Shown: one piece after another, positions 34,881-46,403 of the stretch
Position numbering within the stretch: the first letter of the stretch is position 1
Layout of the letters: every line of letters starts with the position of its first letter
Source of the DNA: Chitinophagaceae bacterium
GTDB lineage: Bacteria > Bacteroidota > Bacteroidia > Chitinophagales > Chitinophagaceae
Direction of reading: 5' to 3'
Length of the DNA: 64,000 nucleotides
Assembly: GCA_947446645.1 (NCBI GenBank)
Contig: CANFHA010000004.1
Coordinates: 186,001-250,000 of the forward strand
Position numbers and translations under genes: made by a program
Notes under the pieces: generated by a model
What the model saw: the letters and a program-made list of their open reading frames with translations, nothing else
Databases searched by the model: none
Told to the model about the DNA's origin: nothing

Positions 34881-35101
34881 CATTTGTAATAGCTTTACTT
34901 TGTACGCAAAAGAGTAGCTATCCTAATCGTGGCACTATTATTTTAGCATATATATAAATCAGCTAAGGATCATTACCACAGCGCCAGTTCAGCCCGCTAA
35001 ATCGAGGTAACTAACGGATTAACACCACTTTCACACTATTTGGACTGTAGATTGAATATACCTATACATACACACTAATACTAACAATTAAAACAAACAA
35101 C

Positions 35102-36559
35102 ATGAAAAAGAGAATGAACAGATTAATGAGCTTTGCGCTGCTAAGCCTGTTGCTCATGGGCAGTGCCTCACAAAAGGCACAGGCGCAGGATGTTACTGTT
35201 TCTTACCAGGAATTTTATGATAACCTGGCTCCCTATGGTCAATGGGTGACCGACCCCCAATATGGCAATGTATGGGTACCAAACGAAGGTGGCGACTTCC
35301 GTCCATACGGCACTCGTGGTCACTGGGTAATGACCGATTACGGTAATACATGGGTTTCTGAAGACCCATGGGGATGGGCCTGCTACCACTATGGCCGCTG
35401 GACCTACGACCCCTACTATGGCTGGGTATGGATACCCGGTTATGAATGGGCACCTGCCTGGGTAAGCTGGCGCTTTGGTGGTGGTTATTCAGGTTGGGCA
35501 CCTCTTGGCCCCGGTGCAGGCCTCAGTTATGAATGTCCGGTTAGCTGGTGGGTATTTGTAGAGCCACAATATATGTATGGCAACGATTGCTACAACCACT
35601 GGCGGGGTCCTTCATACAACAATACCTACATCAGCCACACTACCATCATCAACAATTATTACGTGGATAACGGCACACGTGTACGCTACAACTACGGCCC
35701 ACGGTCCGAGGCCATCAGGCAGGTAACTCACAGGGACGTTACAGTTTATCACGTGTCGCAATCAAACAGGCCCGGCGCACCAGGCATATCCGGCAATAGG
35801 GTTAGTATCTATCGCCCGGCGGTCAACAGGTCTACTGTTTCCTCTGCACGCCCTTCAGGAGCTATGGCCGCACCAAGAGCTATAAGTGCCCCTCACGAAC
35901 AGCGCACTATGGCTGCAGCTACCCAGCCAGCTTTCAGGCAGGCAGTTCAGAACCATGCACAGAATAACGGCGGTGGAACAAGAGCAGCGCCAGGTGCACA
36001 GCAACAACCAGGCAACAGGCCACAACAGCAGGGCCAACCTATGCAGCAGCAGAGAACACAGCCACAGCAGGGACGCCCCGCGCAGCAGGAACAGAGGCCA
36101 CAGCCAGTGCAGCAACAAAGGCCACAACCTCAGGAAAGACCAATGCCACAACAGCAAAGACCACAACCTCAGGAAAGACCAATGCCACAGCAGCAGAGGC
36201 CACAACCTCAGGAAAGACCAATGCCGCAGCAGCAGAGGCCACAATCTCAGGAAAGACCAATGCCGCAGCAGCAGAGGCCGCAACCTCAGGAAAGACCAAT
36301 GCCACAACAGCAAAGGCCACAACCCCAGGAAAGACCAATGCCGCAGCAGCAAAGGCCACAACCTCAGGAAAGACCAATGCCACAGCAGCAAAGACCACAA
36401 CCCCAGGAAAGACCAATGCCACAACAGCAAAGGCCACAACCCCAGGAAAGACCAATGCCGCAGCAGCAAAGGCCACAACCACAGGAAAGACCAATGCCGC
36501 AGCAGCAACCCCACAACGCACCTCAGCAGGTGCCACACGAAGGCGGCCGCAGATTATAG
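35102..36559 (+). CDS. Secreted DUF6600 protein with a long Gln/Pro/Arg repeat tail
   Basis: 485 residues. After a signal peptide ending near KAQAQ, residues ~30-210 form a Trp/Tyr/Gly-rich DUF6600 domain: YDNLAPYGQWVTDPQYGNVW, GRWTYDPYYGWVWIPGYEW, then HTTIINNYY. The C-terminal ~170 residues are low-complexity and dominated by ten copies of a 13-residue unit (QRPQPQERPMPQQ), encoded by a 39-bp DNA repeat (36115-36508). DUF6600 proteins in Bacteroidota are periplasmic or outer-membrane associated with unknown function. A cationic, disordered tail could bind peptidoglycan or DNA; this is inference. Confidence 0.88.
   Translation: MKKRMNRLMSFALLSLLLMGSASQKAQAQDVTVSYQEFYDNLAPYGQWVTDPQYGNVWVPNEGGDFRPYGTRGHWVMTDYGNTWVSEDPWGWACYHYGRWTYDPYYGWVWIPGYEWAPAWVSWRFGGGYSGWAPLGPGAGLSYECPVSWWVFVEPQYMYGNDCYNHWRGPSYNNTYISHTTIINNYYVDNGTRVRYNYGPRSEAIRQVTHRDVTVYHVSQSNRPGAPGISGNRVSIYRPAVNRSTVSSARPSGAMAAPRAISAPHEQRTMAAATQPAFRQAVQNHAQNNGGGTRAAPGAQQQPGNRPQQQGQPMQQQRTQPQQGRPAQQEQRPQPVQQQRPQPQERPMPQQQRPQPQERPMPQQQRPQPQERPMPQQQRPQSQERPMPQQQRPQPQERPMPQQQRPQPQERPMPQQQRPQPQERPMPQQQRPQPQERPMPQQQRPQPQERPMPQQQRPQPQERPMPQQQPHNAPQQVPHEGGRRL
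36115..36508 (+). repeat. Ten 39-bp coding tandem repeats
   Basis: The 39-bp unit, which contains CAGGAAAGACCAATGCC, occurs ten times without spacer, with third-position changes (CAACCT, CAATCT, CAACCC, CAACCA; ACAACAG, ACAGCAG, GCAGCAG). The synonymous mixture shows older duplication followed by drift and re-expansion. It lies within the DUF6600 reading frame. Confidence 0.95.
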
Positions 36560-36578
36560 GCTCAATATCTAAAAAAAC

Positions 36579-36617
36579 AAAGAGGGTGTCTCAAAATCTG
36601 AGACACCCTCTTTTTGT
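36579..36617 (+). terminator. Rho-independent terminator of the DUF6600 gene
   Basis: AAAGAGGGTGTCTCA (36579-36593) pairs perfectly with TGAGACACCCTCTTT (36599-36613) around a 5-nt loop, followed by T. A strong hairpin. Confidence 0.9.
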
Positions 36618-36879
36618 CTGCACACCGGATGGAACGGTGTACTCCTTCCGGCCACTCCGGAAGGACACAATATACCATAGATATTCCTCTTATTGTCTCC
36701 CCTTTACAGCGCTTCGTATAACCTCCGTACCCACACTCCATGCTTCTTTTTGCCGCCCATTTTCTTGGCATTTATCTTACCTTTTTACCTCCTTTTTAAA
36801 CTACCCTACTTCTCTTGTAAAAACATCCTTTACTCCAAAAATGATTACCACAAGAAGGCTGTTGTGTTAGGGGCAAAAT
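36618..36879. other. Intergenic DNA with two small palindromes
   Basis: CACCG/CGGTG (36623-36639) and a perfect CCTTCCGG (36644-36651) / CCGGAAGG (36657-36664) hairpin lie between the convergent DUF6600 and rpoC terminators. No ORF is convincing. Confidence 0.5.
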
Positions 36880-36909
36880 AAGAAGACCGCCCAAACGAGC
36901 GGTCTTCTT
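36880..36909 (-). terminator. Terminator of the rpoBC operon
   Basis: AAGAAGACCGC (36880-36890) pairs with GCGGTCTTCTT (36899-36909) around an 8-nt loop. It lies 48 bp past the rpoC stop, with T-rich sequence following on the minus strand. Confidence 0.75.
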
Positions 36910-36957
36910 ACTATAAACAGAATCCTGAAAATCAAATGATCCTAAGATCCTGATCAA

Positions 36958-39900
36958 CTATTCTTCTTCATCAAACTGGAGTACATCCTTATTAGCCATC
37001 AGCAGTTCAAACTCTTCTTTCGAACCTACCACCAGGTCATCAAATTCACGCATACCGGTACCGGCAGGGATCAGGTTACCAGTGATAACATTCTCCTTAA
37101 GGCCCATCAGGAAGTCTGACTTACCATTGATAGAAGCCTGTGAAAGCACCTTAGTAGTTTCCTGGAACGATGCAGCTGATATCCAGCTCTGCGTACCAAG
37201 AGACGCCTTAGTGATACCCAACAGCATCGGTGACGATGTTGCAGGGCTTGCATCACGGTATTCTACCAGCTTTTTGTCAGCGCGGCGCAGCATACTGTTC
37301 TCTTCGCGAATTTCGCGCAGAGTAACGATCTGGCCCGGGTGCATCTTGTCCGAAGCACCTGCTTCAGTGATCACCTTCTTGTCATAGATCCAGTCATTCT
37401 CATCCTGGAAGTCGAACTTATCAACGGTATCTTCTTCAAGGAATTTGGTATCTCCCGGATCTACGATGTTCACCTTACGCATCATCTGGCGAACGATCAC
37501 CTCTATGTGCTTATCGTTGATCTTCACACCCTGCAGGCGATATACTTCCTGTATTTCATTTACCAGGTATTCCTGTACAGCGAACGGTCCTTTGATAGAC
37601 AGGATATCGCTTGGCGTAGTGGCACCATCAGAAAGTGATGTACCTGCCTTTACGAAGTCACCATCCTGAACCATGATGTGGCGGGTAAGTGGCACCAGGT
37701 ACTTCTTTACAAGTCCTTCGCGCGATTCTACAATGATCTCACGGTTACCGCGTTTCACACTGCCAAATCCTACTACACCATCTATCTCAGCTACTACCGC
37801 CGGGTTGCTTGGGTTACGTGCTTCAAACAGCTCGGTTACCCTTGGCAGACCACCCGTGATATCTCGGCTACGACCCATCACACGTGGTATCTTCACCAGT
37901 ACCTGTCCGTTATATACCTTGTCATCCGGATTCACAACAATGTGTGAGCCCACCGGAAGGTTATACATCTTCTGCTCCTTAGCGCCGTCAATGTAGATAC
38001 CAGGTATTTTCGTTTTATCCTTAGTTTCTATTACCACTTTCTCACGGTGACCAGTTTGCTCATCCGCTTCTTCACGATAAGTGATACCTTCTATCACACT
38101 ATCAAAACGAACGTTACCGCTGATTTCCGATATGATCACCGCGTTGAACGGATCCCATGTGCAGATAACATCACCCTTCGCTACCTTTTTACCGTTCGCT
38201 ACCTTCAGTACAGATCCATATGGTATGTTGTTAGTGATGAGCAGGCGGTCGTTAGACACATCTACTATCCTCACCTCACCCGTACGGCCTATTACTACTA
38301 TCTGGTCTTCACCTTCTGCATCTTTGTACTTCGTAGTACGAAGACCGTCAAACTGGATAGTACCATCGAAGCGAGCAGTTAACTGAGATTCAATAGCTGA
38401 TGAACCCGCAACACCACCCACGTGGAACGTACGCAGTGTAAGCTGTGTACCCGGCTCACCAATTGACTGTGCAGCAATGATACCTACTGCATCTCCCTTC
38501 TGGGTCATATAGCCGGTAGCAAGGTTCTTACCATAGCATTTCGCGCATACCCCTCTGCGGCTTTCGCAGGTAAGTACCGAGCGTATTTCTACAGTGTCTA
38601 TTGCACTTTCTTCTATCAGCCTGGCTATATCTTCCGTTATTTCTTCGCCAGCATTTGCGATCTGCTTTTCGCTGATCGGGTCAAATATGTTGTGCAGGGA
38701 AGTACGGCCAAGTATACGGTCATACAGTGGTTCTACTATTTCTTCATTATCCTTCAGTGCAGAGGTTGCAATACCACGCAGTGTTCCACAGTCTTCACCG
38801 TTGATCACCACATCCTGCGCCACATCCACCAGACGGCGGGTCAGGTAACCCGCATCCGCCGTTTTAAGGGCCGTATCCGCAAGACCTTTACGCGCACCGT
38901 GGGTAGAGATAAAGTACTCCAATACACTCAAACCAACTTTAAAGTTTGAAAGGATCGGGTTTTCAATGATCTCAGATCCCGATGAACCACTACGACGTGG
39001 TTTAGCCATCAGTCCGCGGAGGCCGGCAAGCTGCTTAACCTGCTGCTTGGAACCACGCGCACCTGAGTCAAGCATCATGTACACGGAGTTGAAACCTTGC
39101 TTATCAGCCGCCATTTCACGTATCAGCGTTTCAGTCACACGTGTATCCACACGCGACCAAACGTCGATCACCTGGTTATAGCGCTCGTTATTCGTGATAA
39201 GCCCCATGTTGTAGTTGTCCCATATTTCGTCAACTTCTACCTGGGCTTTACCTACCAGTTCCTCTTTTACATCCGGAACATTAAGGTCATTAATGTTGAA
39301 TGACAGTCCACCACGGAACGCCGTACGGAATCCGAGTGTTTTGATATCATCAAGGAACGCAACCGTCTTAGGGATAGTCGTATTCTTCAGGATGTTACCA
39401 ATGATTTCACGCAAAGACTTTTTAGTAAGCAGTGCGTTTACAAAACCATTTTCTTTTGGTACGAACTGGTTGAACAGTACGCGGCCCACAGTTGTATCTA
39501 TAAGCTTTGTTACCAGTGTGCCATCGTCCTCACGTACACTCGCACGTACCTTTATCCACGCATGGAGGTCAGCACGGCCTTCGTTATGGGCTATGATTAC
39601 TTCTTCCTGGCTGTAGTATGCTTTGTTCTCTCCCTTTACCTTTTCCGTATCGGTCGATTTCTTACCCTTAGAGATGTAATACAGACCAAGTACCATGTCC
39701 TGTGAAGGCAGGGTAATAGGCGTACCGTTCTGTGGGTTAAGGATGTTATGTGATGCCAGCATCAGCAACTGTGCTTCTACTATTGAAGCGTTGCTTAGTG
39801 GCACGTGTACCGCCATCTGGTCACCGTCAAAGTCGGCGTTGAACGCTGAACATACGAGCGGGTGAAGCTGTATCGCCTTACCTTCGATCAGTTTTGGCTG

Positions 39901-41283
39901 GAATGCCTGTATAGAAAGACGGTGAAGTGTGGGGGCTCGGTTAAGCATGATCGGGTGACCCTTAAGTACATTCTCAAGGATATCCCAAACCACCGCTTCC
40001 TTGCGCTCTACCAGTTTCTTCGCGCTCTTTACTGTTTTTACTATGCCTCTTTCTATCAGCTTGCGGATGATAAATGGTTTGAACAATTCCGCAGCCATGT
40101 CTTTTGGAAGACCGCACTCATGCAGTTTCATTTCAGGTCCTACCACGATAACCGAACGACCAGAATAGTCAACACGCTTACCGAGCAGGTTCTGACGGAA
40201 ACGGCCTTGCTTGCCTTTCAGTACATCAGAAAGTGATTTCAGCGCACGGCCACCTTCCGCTTTCACGGCGTTAGACTTACGGCTGTTATCAAACAATGAA
40301 TCCACGGCTTCCTGCAGCATACGCTTTTCGTTACGCAGGATCACCTCAGGTGCTTTAATTTCTATAAGCCTTTTCAGACGGTTGTTACGGATAATAACAC
40401 GACGGTAAAGGTCATTCAGGTCAGAAGACGCAAAACGGCCACCATCCAGCGGCACCAGTGGGCGCAGTTCCGGTGGTATTACCGGTATGTACTGCATCAC
40501 CATCCATTCCAGGCGGTTTTCAATACGTGTGTTTGCATCACGGAAAGCCTCAACTACGCTCAGGCGCTTCAGTGCCTCCTGCTTACGCTGCTGCGATGTT
40601 TCATTCGCTGCTGCATTACGCAGGTCATAAGAAAGCTTATCAAGGTCTATACGGGCCAGCAGCATATGCACCGCTTCCGCACCCATCTTAGCTATAAACT
40701 TATTTGGGTCTTCATCTGGCAGGTATTGGTTCTCCTTCGGAAGTCCGTCAAGTATTTCCAGGTATTCATCTTCAGTAAGCAGCTGCTGATGCGTATTTTC
40801 TGAGTCCTTAAGATTCAGTTTTGTACGGATCATATCTTCTGCTTCACCGGCAGATACTACTACATAGCGCTCGTAATAAACGATGCTCTCCATTTTCTTG
40901 GAGCTTACGCCAAGCAGGTAGCCTATTTTATTTGGAAGGCTCTTAAAATACCATATGTGCACGATAGGAACCACGAGCTTAATGTGCCCGAGGCGCTCAC
41001 GGCGTACTTTCTTTTCTGTTACTTCCACACCGCAGCGGTCGCATACGATGCCCTTGTAACGGATACGCTTATACTTACCGCAATAACATTCGTAATCCTT
41101 TACAGGGCCGAATATTTTTTCGCAGAACAAACCATCACGCTCAGGCTTGTAAGTACGGTAATTGATTGTTTCAGGTTTCAGGACCTCTCCGTAAGAACGA
41201 TCCAGTATCGCATCAGGTGATGCCAGACTGATAGTGATCTTACCGAACCCGGGCCTTGGACGATTATCTTTCTTTATTGCCAT
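36958..41283 (-). CDS. rpoC: DNA-directed RNA polymerase subunit beta'
   Basis: 1441 residues, full length for Bacteroidota. The catalytic magnesium-binding motif is in [15 protein letters not shown] (near residue 470). The N-terminal zinc ribbon ([20 protein letters not shown]), the second zinc site ([13 protein letters not shown]) and trigger-loop context ([15 protein letters not shown]) are present. It follows rpoB by 83 bp on the same strand and has a terminator after it. Part of the essential core transcription complex. No insertions or frameshifts were noticed. Confidence 0.99.
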   Translation of the reverse strand: MAIKKDNRPRPGFGKITISLASPDAILDRSYGEVLKPETINYRTYKPERDGLFCEKIFGPVKDYECYCGKYKRIRYKGIVCDRCGVEVTEKKVRRERLGHIKLVVPIVHIWYFKSLPNKIGYLLGVSSKKMESIVYYERYVVVSAGEAEDMIRTKLNLKDSENTHQQLLTEDEYLEILDGLPKENQYLPDEDPNKFIAKMGAEAVHMLLARIDLDKLSYDLRNAAANETSQQRKQEALKRLSVVEAFRDANTRIENRLEWMVMQYIPVIPPELRPLVPLDGGRFASSDLNDLYRRVIIRNNRLKRLIEIKAPEVILRNEKRMLQEAVDSLFDNSRKSNAVKAEGGRALKSLSDVLKGKQGRFRQNLLGKRVDYSGRSVIVVGPEMKLHECGLPKDMAAELFKPFIIRKLIERGIVKTVKSAKKLVERKEAVVWDILENVLKGHPIMLNRAPTLHRLSIQAFQPKLIEGKAIQLHPLVCSAFNADFDGDQMAVHVPLSNASIVEAQLLMLASHNILNPQNGTPITLPSQDMVLGLYYISKGKKSTDTEKVKGENKAYYSQEEVIIAHNEGRADLHAWIKVRASVREDDGTLVTKLIDTTVGRVLFNQFVPKENGFVNALLTKKSLREIIGNILKNTTIPKTVAFLDDIKTLGFRTAFRGGLSFNINDLNVPDVKEELVGKAQVEVDEIWDNYNMGLITNNERYNQVIDVWSRVDTRVTETLIREMAADKQGFNSVYMMLDSGARGSKQQVKQLAGLRGLMAKPRRSGSSGSEIIENPILSNFKVGLSVLEYFISTHGARKGLADTALKTADAGYLTRRLVDVAQDVVINGEDCGTLRGIATSALKDNEEIVEPLYDRILGRTSLHNIFDPISEKQIANAGEEITEDIARLIEESAIDTVEIRSVLTCESRRGVCAKCYGKNLATGYMTQKGDAVGIIAAQSIGEPGTQLTLRTFHVGGVAGSSAIESQLTARFDGTIQFDGLRTTKYKDAEGEDQIVVIGRTGEVRIVDVSNDRLLITNNIPYGSVLKVANGKKVAKGDVICTWDPFNAVIISEISGNVRFDSVIEGITYREEADEQTGHREKVVIETKDKTKIPGIYIDGAKEQKMYNLPVGSHIVVNPDDKVYNGQVLVKIPRVMGRSRDITGGLPRVTELFEARNPSNPAVVAEIDGVVGFGSVKRGNREIIVESREGLVKKYLVPLTRHIMVQDGDFVKAGTSLSDGATTPSDILSIKGPFAVQEYLVNEIQEVYRLQGVKINDKHIEVIVRQMMRKVNIVDPGDTKFLEEDTVDKFDFQDENDWIYDKKVITEAGASDKMHPGQIVTLREIREENSMLRRADKKLVEYRDASPATSSPMLLGITKASLGTQSWISAASFQETTKVLSQASINGKSDFLMGLKENVITGNLIPAGTGMREFDDLVVGSKEEFELLMANKDVLQFDEEE

Positions 41284-41366
41284 TTTTTAGGATATAATAT
41301 TTGTTGAAAAAGAATGCATTCGTATTATAGGGGCAGAAAATATTCTGCCCCTACTGCGATATACAA

Positions 41367-44300
41367 TTATTCAAATTTAAGTTCCAGACCAAGACCACGT
41401 AACTCATTCACCAATACATTGAACGATTCAGGTATACCAGCTTTCGGTATATTGTCACCCTTCACTATTGCCTCATAAGTTTTCGCACGGCCTACTATAT
41501 CATCCGATTTCAGCGTCAGCAGTTCCTGCAGTATGTTCGATGCACCATATGCCTCAAGTGCCCAAACCTCCATCTCACCAAACCTCTGTCCACCAAACTG
41601 TGCTTTACCGCCAAGTGGCTGCTGCGTGATAAGACTGTATGGTCCTATCGAACGTGCGTGCATCTTGTCATCAACCATGTGATGCAGTTTAATGATGTAG
41701 ATGATGCCTACTGTTGCTTTCTGGTGGAAACGCTCTCCTGTTTCACCGTCATACAGGTAGGTATGACCAAAGTCTGGTAATTCCGCCTTCGTTATTAGAT
41801 CTTCAATTTCCTTTACGGATGCACCGTCAAAGATTGGCGTAGCAAAGCGCACACCCAGCTTTTCTCCGGCCCAGCCCAGTATGGTTTCATATATCTGTCC
41901 AAGGTTCATACGCGATGGTACACCCAGTGGATTCAATACTACGTCAACCGGAGTACCGTCTTCCAGGAATGGCATATCTTCTTCACGCACTATTCTTGCT
42001 ACAATACCCTTGTTACCGTGGCGTCCCGCCATCTTATCACCCACCTTCAGCTTACGCTTGCTGGCAAGATATACTTTGGCTAGTTTCAATACACCCGCTG
42101 GCAATTCATCACCTATGCTCAGGTTGAACTTTTCACGCTTGTAGCGGCCCAGTTCTTCGTTGAACTTGATGTTGTAGTTATGCAGCAGTTGGTTTATCAG
42201 GCCATCTATTTCCTTATCGCCCGTCCAGTTAAGTGGGTTCACATTCTGATAATCGATAGCACCCAGGGTCTTGGAGTTGAACTTACCGCCCTTGGTCAGT
42301 ACAGTTTCACCAAAGTTGTTGGTAATACCAGCTGAAGACTTGTCTTTCAACAGTATCTGCAGCTTATCAAACAACAGGGCCTTGATATCTTCCAGGTTCT
42401 TTTCGTGTACTTTATCTATCTTCTCAAGCTGCGTCTTTTCACGCACCTTAGAGTTCTTGTCTTTCTTAGCGCGCTGGAAAAGCTGCTTGCTGATCACAAT
42501 ACCTTCAGTACCACTTGGTGCTTTCAGGGATGCGTCCTTAGCATCACCTGCTTTATCACCAAATATCGCACGAAGCAGTTTTTCTTCCGGTGTAGGATCT
42601 GTTTCACCCTTAGGAGTGATCTTACCTATCAGTATATCGCCTTCCCCTACGTGTGCGCCTATACGAATGATACCATTCTCATCAAGGTCCTTAGTAGCCT
42701 CTTCTGATACGTTGGGGATATCTGGTGTCAGTTCTTCTTCGCCCAGCTTCGTGTCACGCACTTCCAGCTCATACTCATCGATGTGTACCGATGTGAACCA
42801 GTCTTCGCGCACCACTTTTTCATTTATCACTATCGCATCCTCAAAGTTGTAGCCCTTCCATGGCATGAACGCCACTTTCAGGTTACGGCCCAGTGCCAGT
42901 TCACCATCCTGTGTTGCATAGCCTTCTGTAAGGAAGTCACCTAACTTCACTTTCTGGCCTTTGCGCACAGACGGACGAAGTGTCATGCTGGTGCTTTGGT
43001 TCGTCTTCTTATACTTTGTAAGTGTATATATTTTCAGATCGTCTTCAAATGATACGAGGCGCTCTTTATCACCACGGTCATAACGTACATGTATATGATC
43101 TGCATCTACATACTCTACTACCCCATTGCCTTCTGCATGTATCTGGATACGTGCATCGCGCGCAGCCTTTGCTTCAAGCCCGGTACCTACTATAGGCACC
43201 TGTGGTATGATCAGCGGCACTGCCTGGCGTTGCATGTTCGATCCCATCAGCGCACGGTTGGCATCATCATGCTCCAGGAAGGGGATCAGTGATGCGCTCA
43301 GTCCTACGATCTGGTTCGGAGCCACATCCATGTACTCCACTTCACCAGCATCAAGTATCGGGAAGTCACCTGTCTGGCGGCTCTTGATCTTCTCTTCAAG
43401 GAAGTTGCCCTTATCATCCATAGGCACGTTGGCCTGGGCTATCTTGGCAAGATCCTCTTCTTCTGCGCTAAGGAAACGGAAGTTTTTCAGGTCTACCTTA
43501 CCCTCTTTTACCTTGCGGTAAGGAGTCTCAATAAAGCCCATATCATTTATCTGCGCATGCACGCAAAGTGTAGATATAAGACCGATGTTTGGTCCTTCCG
43601 GTGTTTCAATGGTACACAGACGGCCGTAGTGGCTGTAATGTACGTCACGCACCTCAAAGCCTGCACGCTCCCTACTCAAACCGCCCGGGCCTAACGCCGA
43701 TATACGGCGCTTGTGGGTGATCTCAGAAAGCGGGTTCGTCTGGTCAAGGAACTGTGATAACTGCGAGGTACCAAAGAACGAATTGATAACTGAAGACAGC
43801 GTACGCGCATTGATAAGATCTATCGGCGTAAACACTTCATTATCACGAACGTTCATACGCTCGCGGATGGTACGCGCCATACGCGCCAGGCCTACGCCAA
43901 ACTGCGCAAACAGCTGCTCACCCACGGTACGTACACGACGGTTGCTCAGGTGATCGATATCATCTATTTCCGCTTTACCGTTGGTAAGACGTACAAGATA
44001 CTTAACGATCGAGATGATATCTTCCTTGCTCAACACCTTGGTTGTCAGGTTAATATCAAGACCTAATTTACGGTTTATTTTATATCGGCCTACTTCGCCC
44101 AGGTCATAACGCTTGTCACTGAAGAACAGTTTTTCAATGATGCCACGCGCTGTCTCATCATCTGGTGCATCACTGCCACGCAGCTGACGATAGATGTGCT
44201 GTACAGCCTCAAGCTCCGAGTTCGAAGTATCCTTATTCAGGGTATTGTAGATGATTGAGAAATCACCGCTCACTTCTTCTTTCTGCAGGAAAACGGTCTT

Positions 44301-45179
44301 AATGCCCATTTCCATTACCATAGCCATATTGTCTTCGTCCATTACGCTGTCGCGGTCCAGAACTATTTCATTACGCTCTATGGTCACTACTTCACCGGTG
44401 TCCTCATCTACGAAGTCTTCCGTCCAGCTGCGCAGTACGCGTGCTGCAAGACGGCGTCCCAGGTGGTCGCCCAGGCTCTTCTTGTCTACTTTCACCTCAT
44501 CAGCCATGCCGAAGAGTTCCAGTATGTCCTTATCTGTTTCATAACCTATTGCACGCAGCAGTGTGGTTACAGGGAATTTCTTTTTACGGTCGATGTAAGC
44601 ATACATCACATTGTTGATGTCTGTAGCAAACTCCATCCATGCACCCTTGAACGGTATCACACGTGCAGAGTATATCTTCGTTCCGTTCGGGTGAACGCTC
44701 TGTCCGAAGAATACACCCGGTGAACGGTGGAGCTGTGATACAACAACACGCTCAGCGCCATTGATCACAAACGTACCACGTGGGGTCATGTAAGGGATAT
44801 TGCCCAGGAACACATCCTGTACAATGGTTTCAAAGTCCACATGCTCCTCGTCATTACAGCTCAGCCTCAGCTTTGCTTTCAATGGCACAGAGTAAGTTAG
44901 GCCGCGCTCCATACACTCGTCGATGGTGTAGCGTGGCGGATCGATGAAATAATCCAGGAACTCCAGCACGAAGATGTTGCGGGTATCCGTGATCGGGAAG
45001 TTCTCCTTGAACACACGGAACAGGCCTTCATTATCGCGCCTGTCCGGAGTTGTTTCCAGCTGGAAAAAATCCTGAAACGACTGTAGCTGGATCGCTAACA
45101 GGTCAGGCATCGCTGCCGCGTCATGCAACTTACCGAAATTGATCCTTCCGGCTGCGGTCTTTTTTTGTGGTATTGCCAT
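41367..45179 (-). CDS. rpoB: DNA-directed RNA polymerase subunit beta
   Basis: 1270 residues. Conserved segments include the rifampicin-pocket region ([16 protein letters not shown] ... [13 protein letters not shown], with the usual wild-type residues at the common resistance positions Q, D, H, R and S), [31 protein letters not shown] and the C-terminal [20 protein letters not shown]. It forms a two-gene operon with rpoC. Upstream there is a full promoter at 45314-45345 and a terminator-like hairpin in the leader; rplL is not adjacent. Confidence 0.99.
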   Translation of the reverse strand: MAIPQKKTAAGRINFGKLHDAAAMPDLLAIQLQSFQDFFQLETTPDRRDNEGLFRVFKENFPITDTRNIFVLEFLDYFIDPPRYTIDECMERGLTYSVPLKAKLRLSCNDEEHVDFETIVQDVFLGNIPYMTPRGTFVINGAERVVVSQLHRSPGVFFGQSVHPNGTKIYSARVIPFKGAWMEFATDINNVMYAYIDRKKKFPVTTLLRAIGYETDKDILELFGMADEVKVDKKSLGDHLGRRLAARVLRSWTEDFVDEDTGEVVTIERNEIVLDRDSVMDEDNMAMVMEMGIKTVFLQKEEVSGDFSIIYNTLNKDTSNSELEAVQHIYRQLRGSDAPDDETARGIIEKLFFSDKRYDLGEVGRYKINRKLGLDINLTTKVLSKEDIISIVKYLVRLTNGKAEIDDIDHLSNRRVRTVGEQLFAQFGVGLARMARTIRERMNVRDNEVFTPIDLINARTLSSVINSFFGTSQLSQFLDQTNPLSEITHKRRISALGPGGLSRERAGFEVRDVHYSHYGRLCTIETPEGPNIGLISTLCVHAQINDMGFIETPYRKVKEGKVDLKNFRFLSAEEEDLAKIAQANVPMDDKGNFLEEKIKSRQTGDFPILDAGEVEYMDVAPNQIVGLSASLIPFLEHDDANRALMGSNMQRQAVPLIIPQVPIVGTGLEAKAARDARIQIHAEGNGVVEYVDADHIHVRYDRGDKERLVSFEDDLKIYTLTKYKKTNQSTSMTLRPSVRKGQKVKLGDFLTEGYATQDGELALGRNLKVAFMPWKGYNFEDAIVINEKVVREDWFTSVHIDEYELEVRDTKLGEEELTPDIPNVSEEATKDLDENGIIRIGAHVGEGDILIGKITPKGETDPTPEEKLLRAIFGDKAGDAKDASLKAPSGTEGIVISKQLFQRAKKDKNSKVREKTQLEKIDKVHEKNLEDIKALLFDKLQILLKDKSSAGITNNFGETVLTKGGKFNSKTLGAIDYQNVNPLNWTGDKEIDGLINQLLHNYNIKFNEELGRYKREKFNLSIGDELPAGVLKLAKVYLASKRKLKVGDKMAGRHGNKGIVARIVREEDMPFLEDGTPVDVVLNPLGVPSRMNLGQIYETILGWAGEKLGVRFATPIFDGASVKEIEDLITKAELPDFGHTYLYDGETGERFHQKATVGIIYIIKLHHMVDDKMHARSIGPYSLITQQPLGGKAQFGGQRFGEMEVWALEAYGASNILQELLTLKSDDIVGRAKTYEAIVKGDNIPKAGIPESFNVLVNELRGLGLELKFE

Positions 45180-45205
45180 AGTATTTTTATGCTCCTTTTA
45201 CAAAC

Positions 45206-45245
45206 AAAAAATCCCCGTAAGCTAAGCTGGGCTTATCTTTACAGG
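45206..45245 (-). promoter_or_regulatory. Terminator-like hairpin in the rpoB leader (candidate attenuator)
   Basis: On the minus strand the leader forms a two-part stem: CCTGTAA (45245-45239) with TTACGGG(G) (45220-45213) outside, and TAAGC with GCTTA inside around CCA, followed by ATTTTTT (45212-45206). The T-run ends 26 nt before the rpoB ATG and the hairpin lies about 70 nt after the promoter. The layout is that of an intrinsic terminator inside a leader, hence attenuation or readthrough control is plausible. Confidence 0.6.
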
Positions 45246-45313
45246 TAATGTGTTAACAAGAAATGGTCAAAATAGATTTTCGCACGTATTTGTACCCCCG
45301 AAAATTGGGATGG

Positions 45314-45345
45314 CAAAGATATTGAATAGGTCTTAATTAATCAAA
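45314..45345 (-). promoter_or_regulatory. Consensus promoter of rpoBC
   Basis: The minus strand reads TTTG (45345-45342), a 20-nt spacer, then TATCTTTG (45321-45314), an exact Bacteroidota -33/-7 pair. Predicted leader length is about 125-130 nt. From 45346 to 45612 nothing else was seen except an inverted repeat TCGTATC/GATACGA (45525-45545). Confidence 0.75.
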
Positions 45346-45612
45346 AAATATTCCAAGTTTCTGCAAATATCCCCCATCTACCCGCAAACCCGCGAAAATA
45401 AAGGGGAATTAATTATTTTATAACATGAATTTAACGTAACGGTTTGTTAAATCACTGGCAAAATGGCTGATTTTAGATTTTCCGGAGTTATAATTTTGTT
45501 AAAAATGTTTTTGACTATTCTCATTCGTATCGGTGCCGGATACGAGGCAACCTTACCGCTATAACACATTCCGGCAAATAGTAAATTATATCCATACTCC
45601 TTGGCTTAACTT

Positions 45613-46356
45613 CTATTTCCCTCTCATCATATCAAGTTGATGCATCGCTTGACTATCTAACTGTGCATCTAGCCATTCATCAAATTCGTCAATTAGTTCC
45701 GGAGCAAGTCTCAAAGCTTCCCCTAGCTCTCGTACATTCTTTATTTCAATTGGCTCTAGTCCTGAAAATATACTTTCATGAACTTTCGCGGTTTGTTTGT
45801 CAATAAAGTCATCAGGATTGTTGGAAACGTAAATTAAATCAAACTTTTGCGGAAATTGACGATTCACATATTCATAAGTACTCCTAAGAATTAATGCATC
45901 ATTAAAATTATTTTTATTATTTTGAAATGGAGGAAATTTATTTATCGCACAGTTAGCGATGAATAACTTTTGTTCCTGGGTTGTTTCAATAACTGAACAT
46001 GACTTCATAAATGTTTCTATCTCGTCTACTTTGGCTTTCGCGCTCGCTAGTCTTTTAGCTTCTTCTTTATAATTTGAGATTGTTCGTAAATAATTTTCTT
46101 TTGATTCTCCTGATAAATACTTTGCTAGATTGGTAGCAGAAATATAGTCAGCCTTTATACTTTCCGTTAATGAAGATAGCGTTTTAGGCTTATTTCTGGC
46201 CCACTCTATTAGAGTAATATCAGTCACTATTACCTGAATTTCTTCACGTTCTTTCATCTCCTTGAACTTTAACCAGAGTTCAAAAAAAGTATCTTTAGTA
46301 AGATATATCCAAATATTTGTATCTAACGCGATATTAGTTGTCATTTTACTATTCAT
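45613..46356 (-). CDS. PIN-domain-like protein
   Basis: 247 residues. PIN-type acidic residues are visible: Asp in IALDTNIWIYL near residue 13, Asp/Glu in VTDITLIEWA, Asp in NNFNDALILRSTYEY and DLIYVSNNPDDF near 175. This matches the PIN-like families (PF16289/DUF4935 type) of metal-dependent RNases often found in toxin-antitoxin or defence loci. The central part is a long helical coil. It lies 47 bp after the 46404-47192 gene on the same strand, probably an operon. No short antitoxin gene precedes it, so a classic VapBC pair is not evident. Confidence 0.7.
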   Translation of the reverse strand: MNSKMTTNIALDTNIWIYLTKDTFFELWLKFKEMKEREEIQVIVTDITLIEWARNKPKTLSSLTESIKADYISATNLAKYLSGESKENYLRTISNYKEEAKRLASAKAKVDEIETFMKSCSVIETTQEQKLFIANCAINKFPPFQNNKNNFNDALILRSTYEYVNRQFPQKFDLIYVSNNPDDFIDKQTAKVHESIFSGLEPIEIKNVRELGEALRLAPELIDEFDEWLDAQLDSQAMHQLDMMRGK

Positions 46357-46403
46357 TGAGGTTTGGTAAAGTAAGCATCTCTGCGCAATATTTCCTCTTA
46401 TAA

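Noticed and set aside
36115..36508. CRISPR-like regular repeats
   Set aside because: The units are contiguous without spacers, lie in a reading frame and have synonymous changes, so they are coding tandem repeats; no cas genes are near.
35855..36572. Long open frames on the other strand and in a second plus frame over the DUF6600 tail
   Set aside because: They arise from the 39-bp repeat, whose length is a multiple of three, keeping all frames open; the translations are low-complexity and lack starts or family signals.
37082..45179. Many plus-strand open frames opposite rpoC and rpoB
   Set aside because: They are antisense shadows of the highly conserved polymerase genes with no independent signals.
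45613..46356. Classic VapC toxin of a VapBC pair
   Set aside because: The protein is nearly twice the usual VapC size and no short antitoxin precedes it; the partner is a 262-residue protein.
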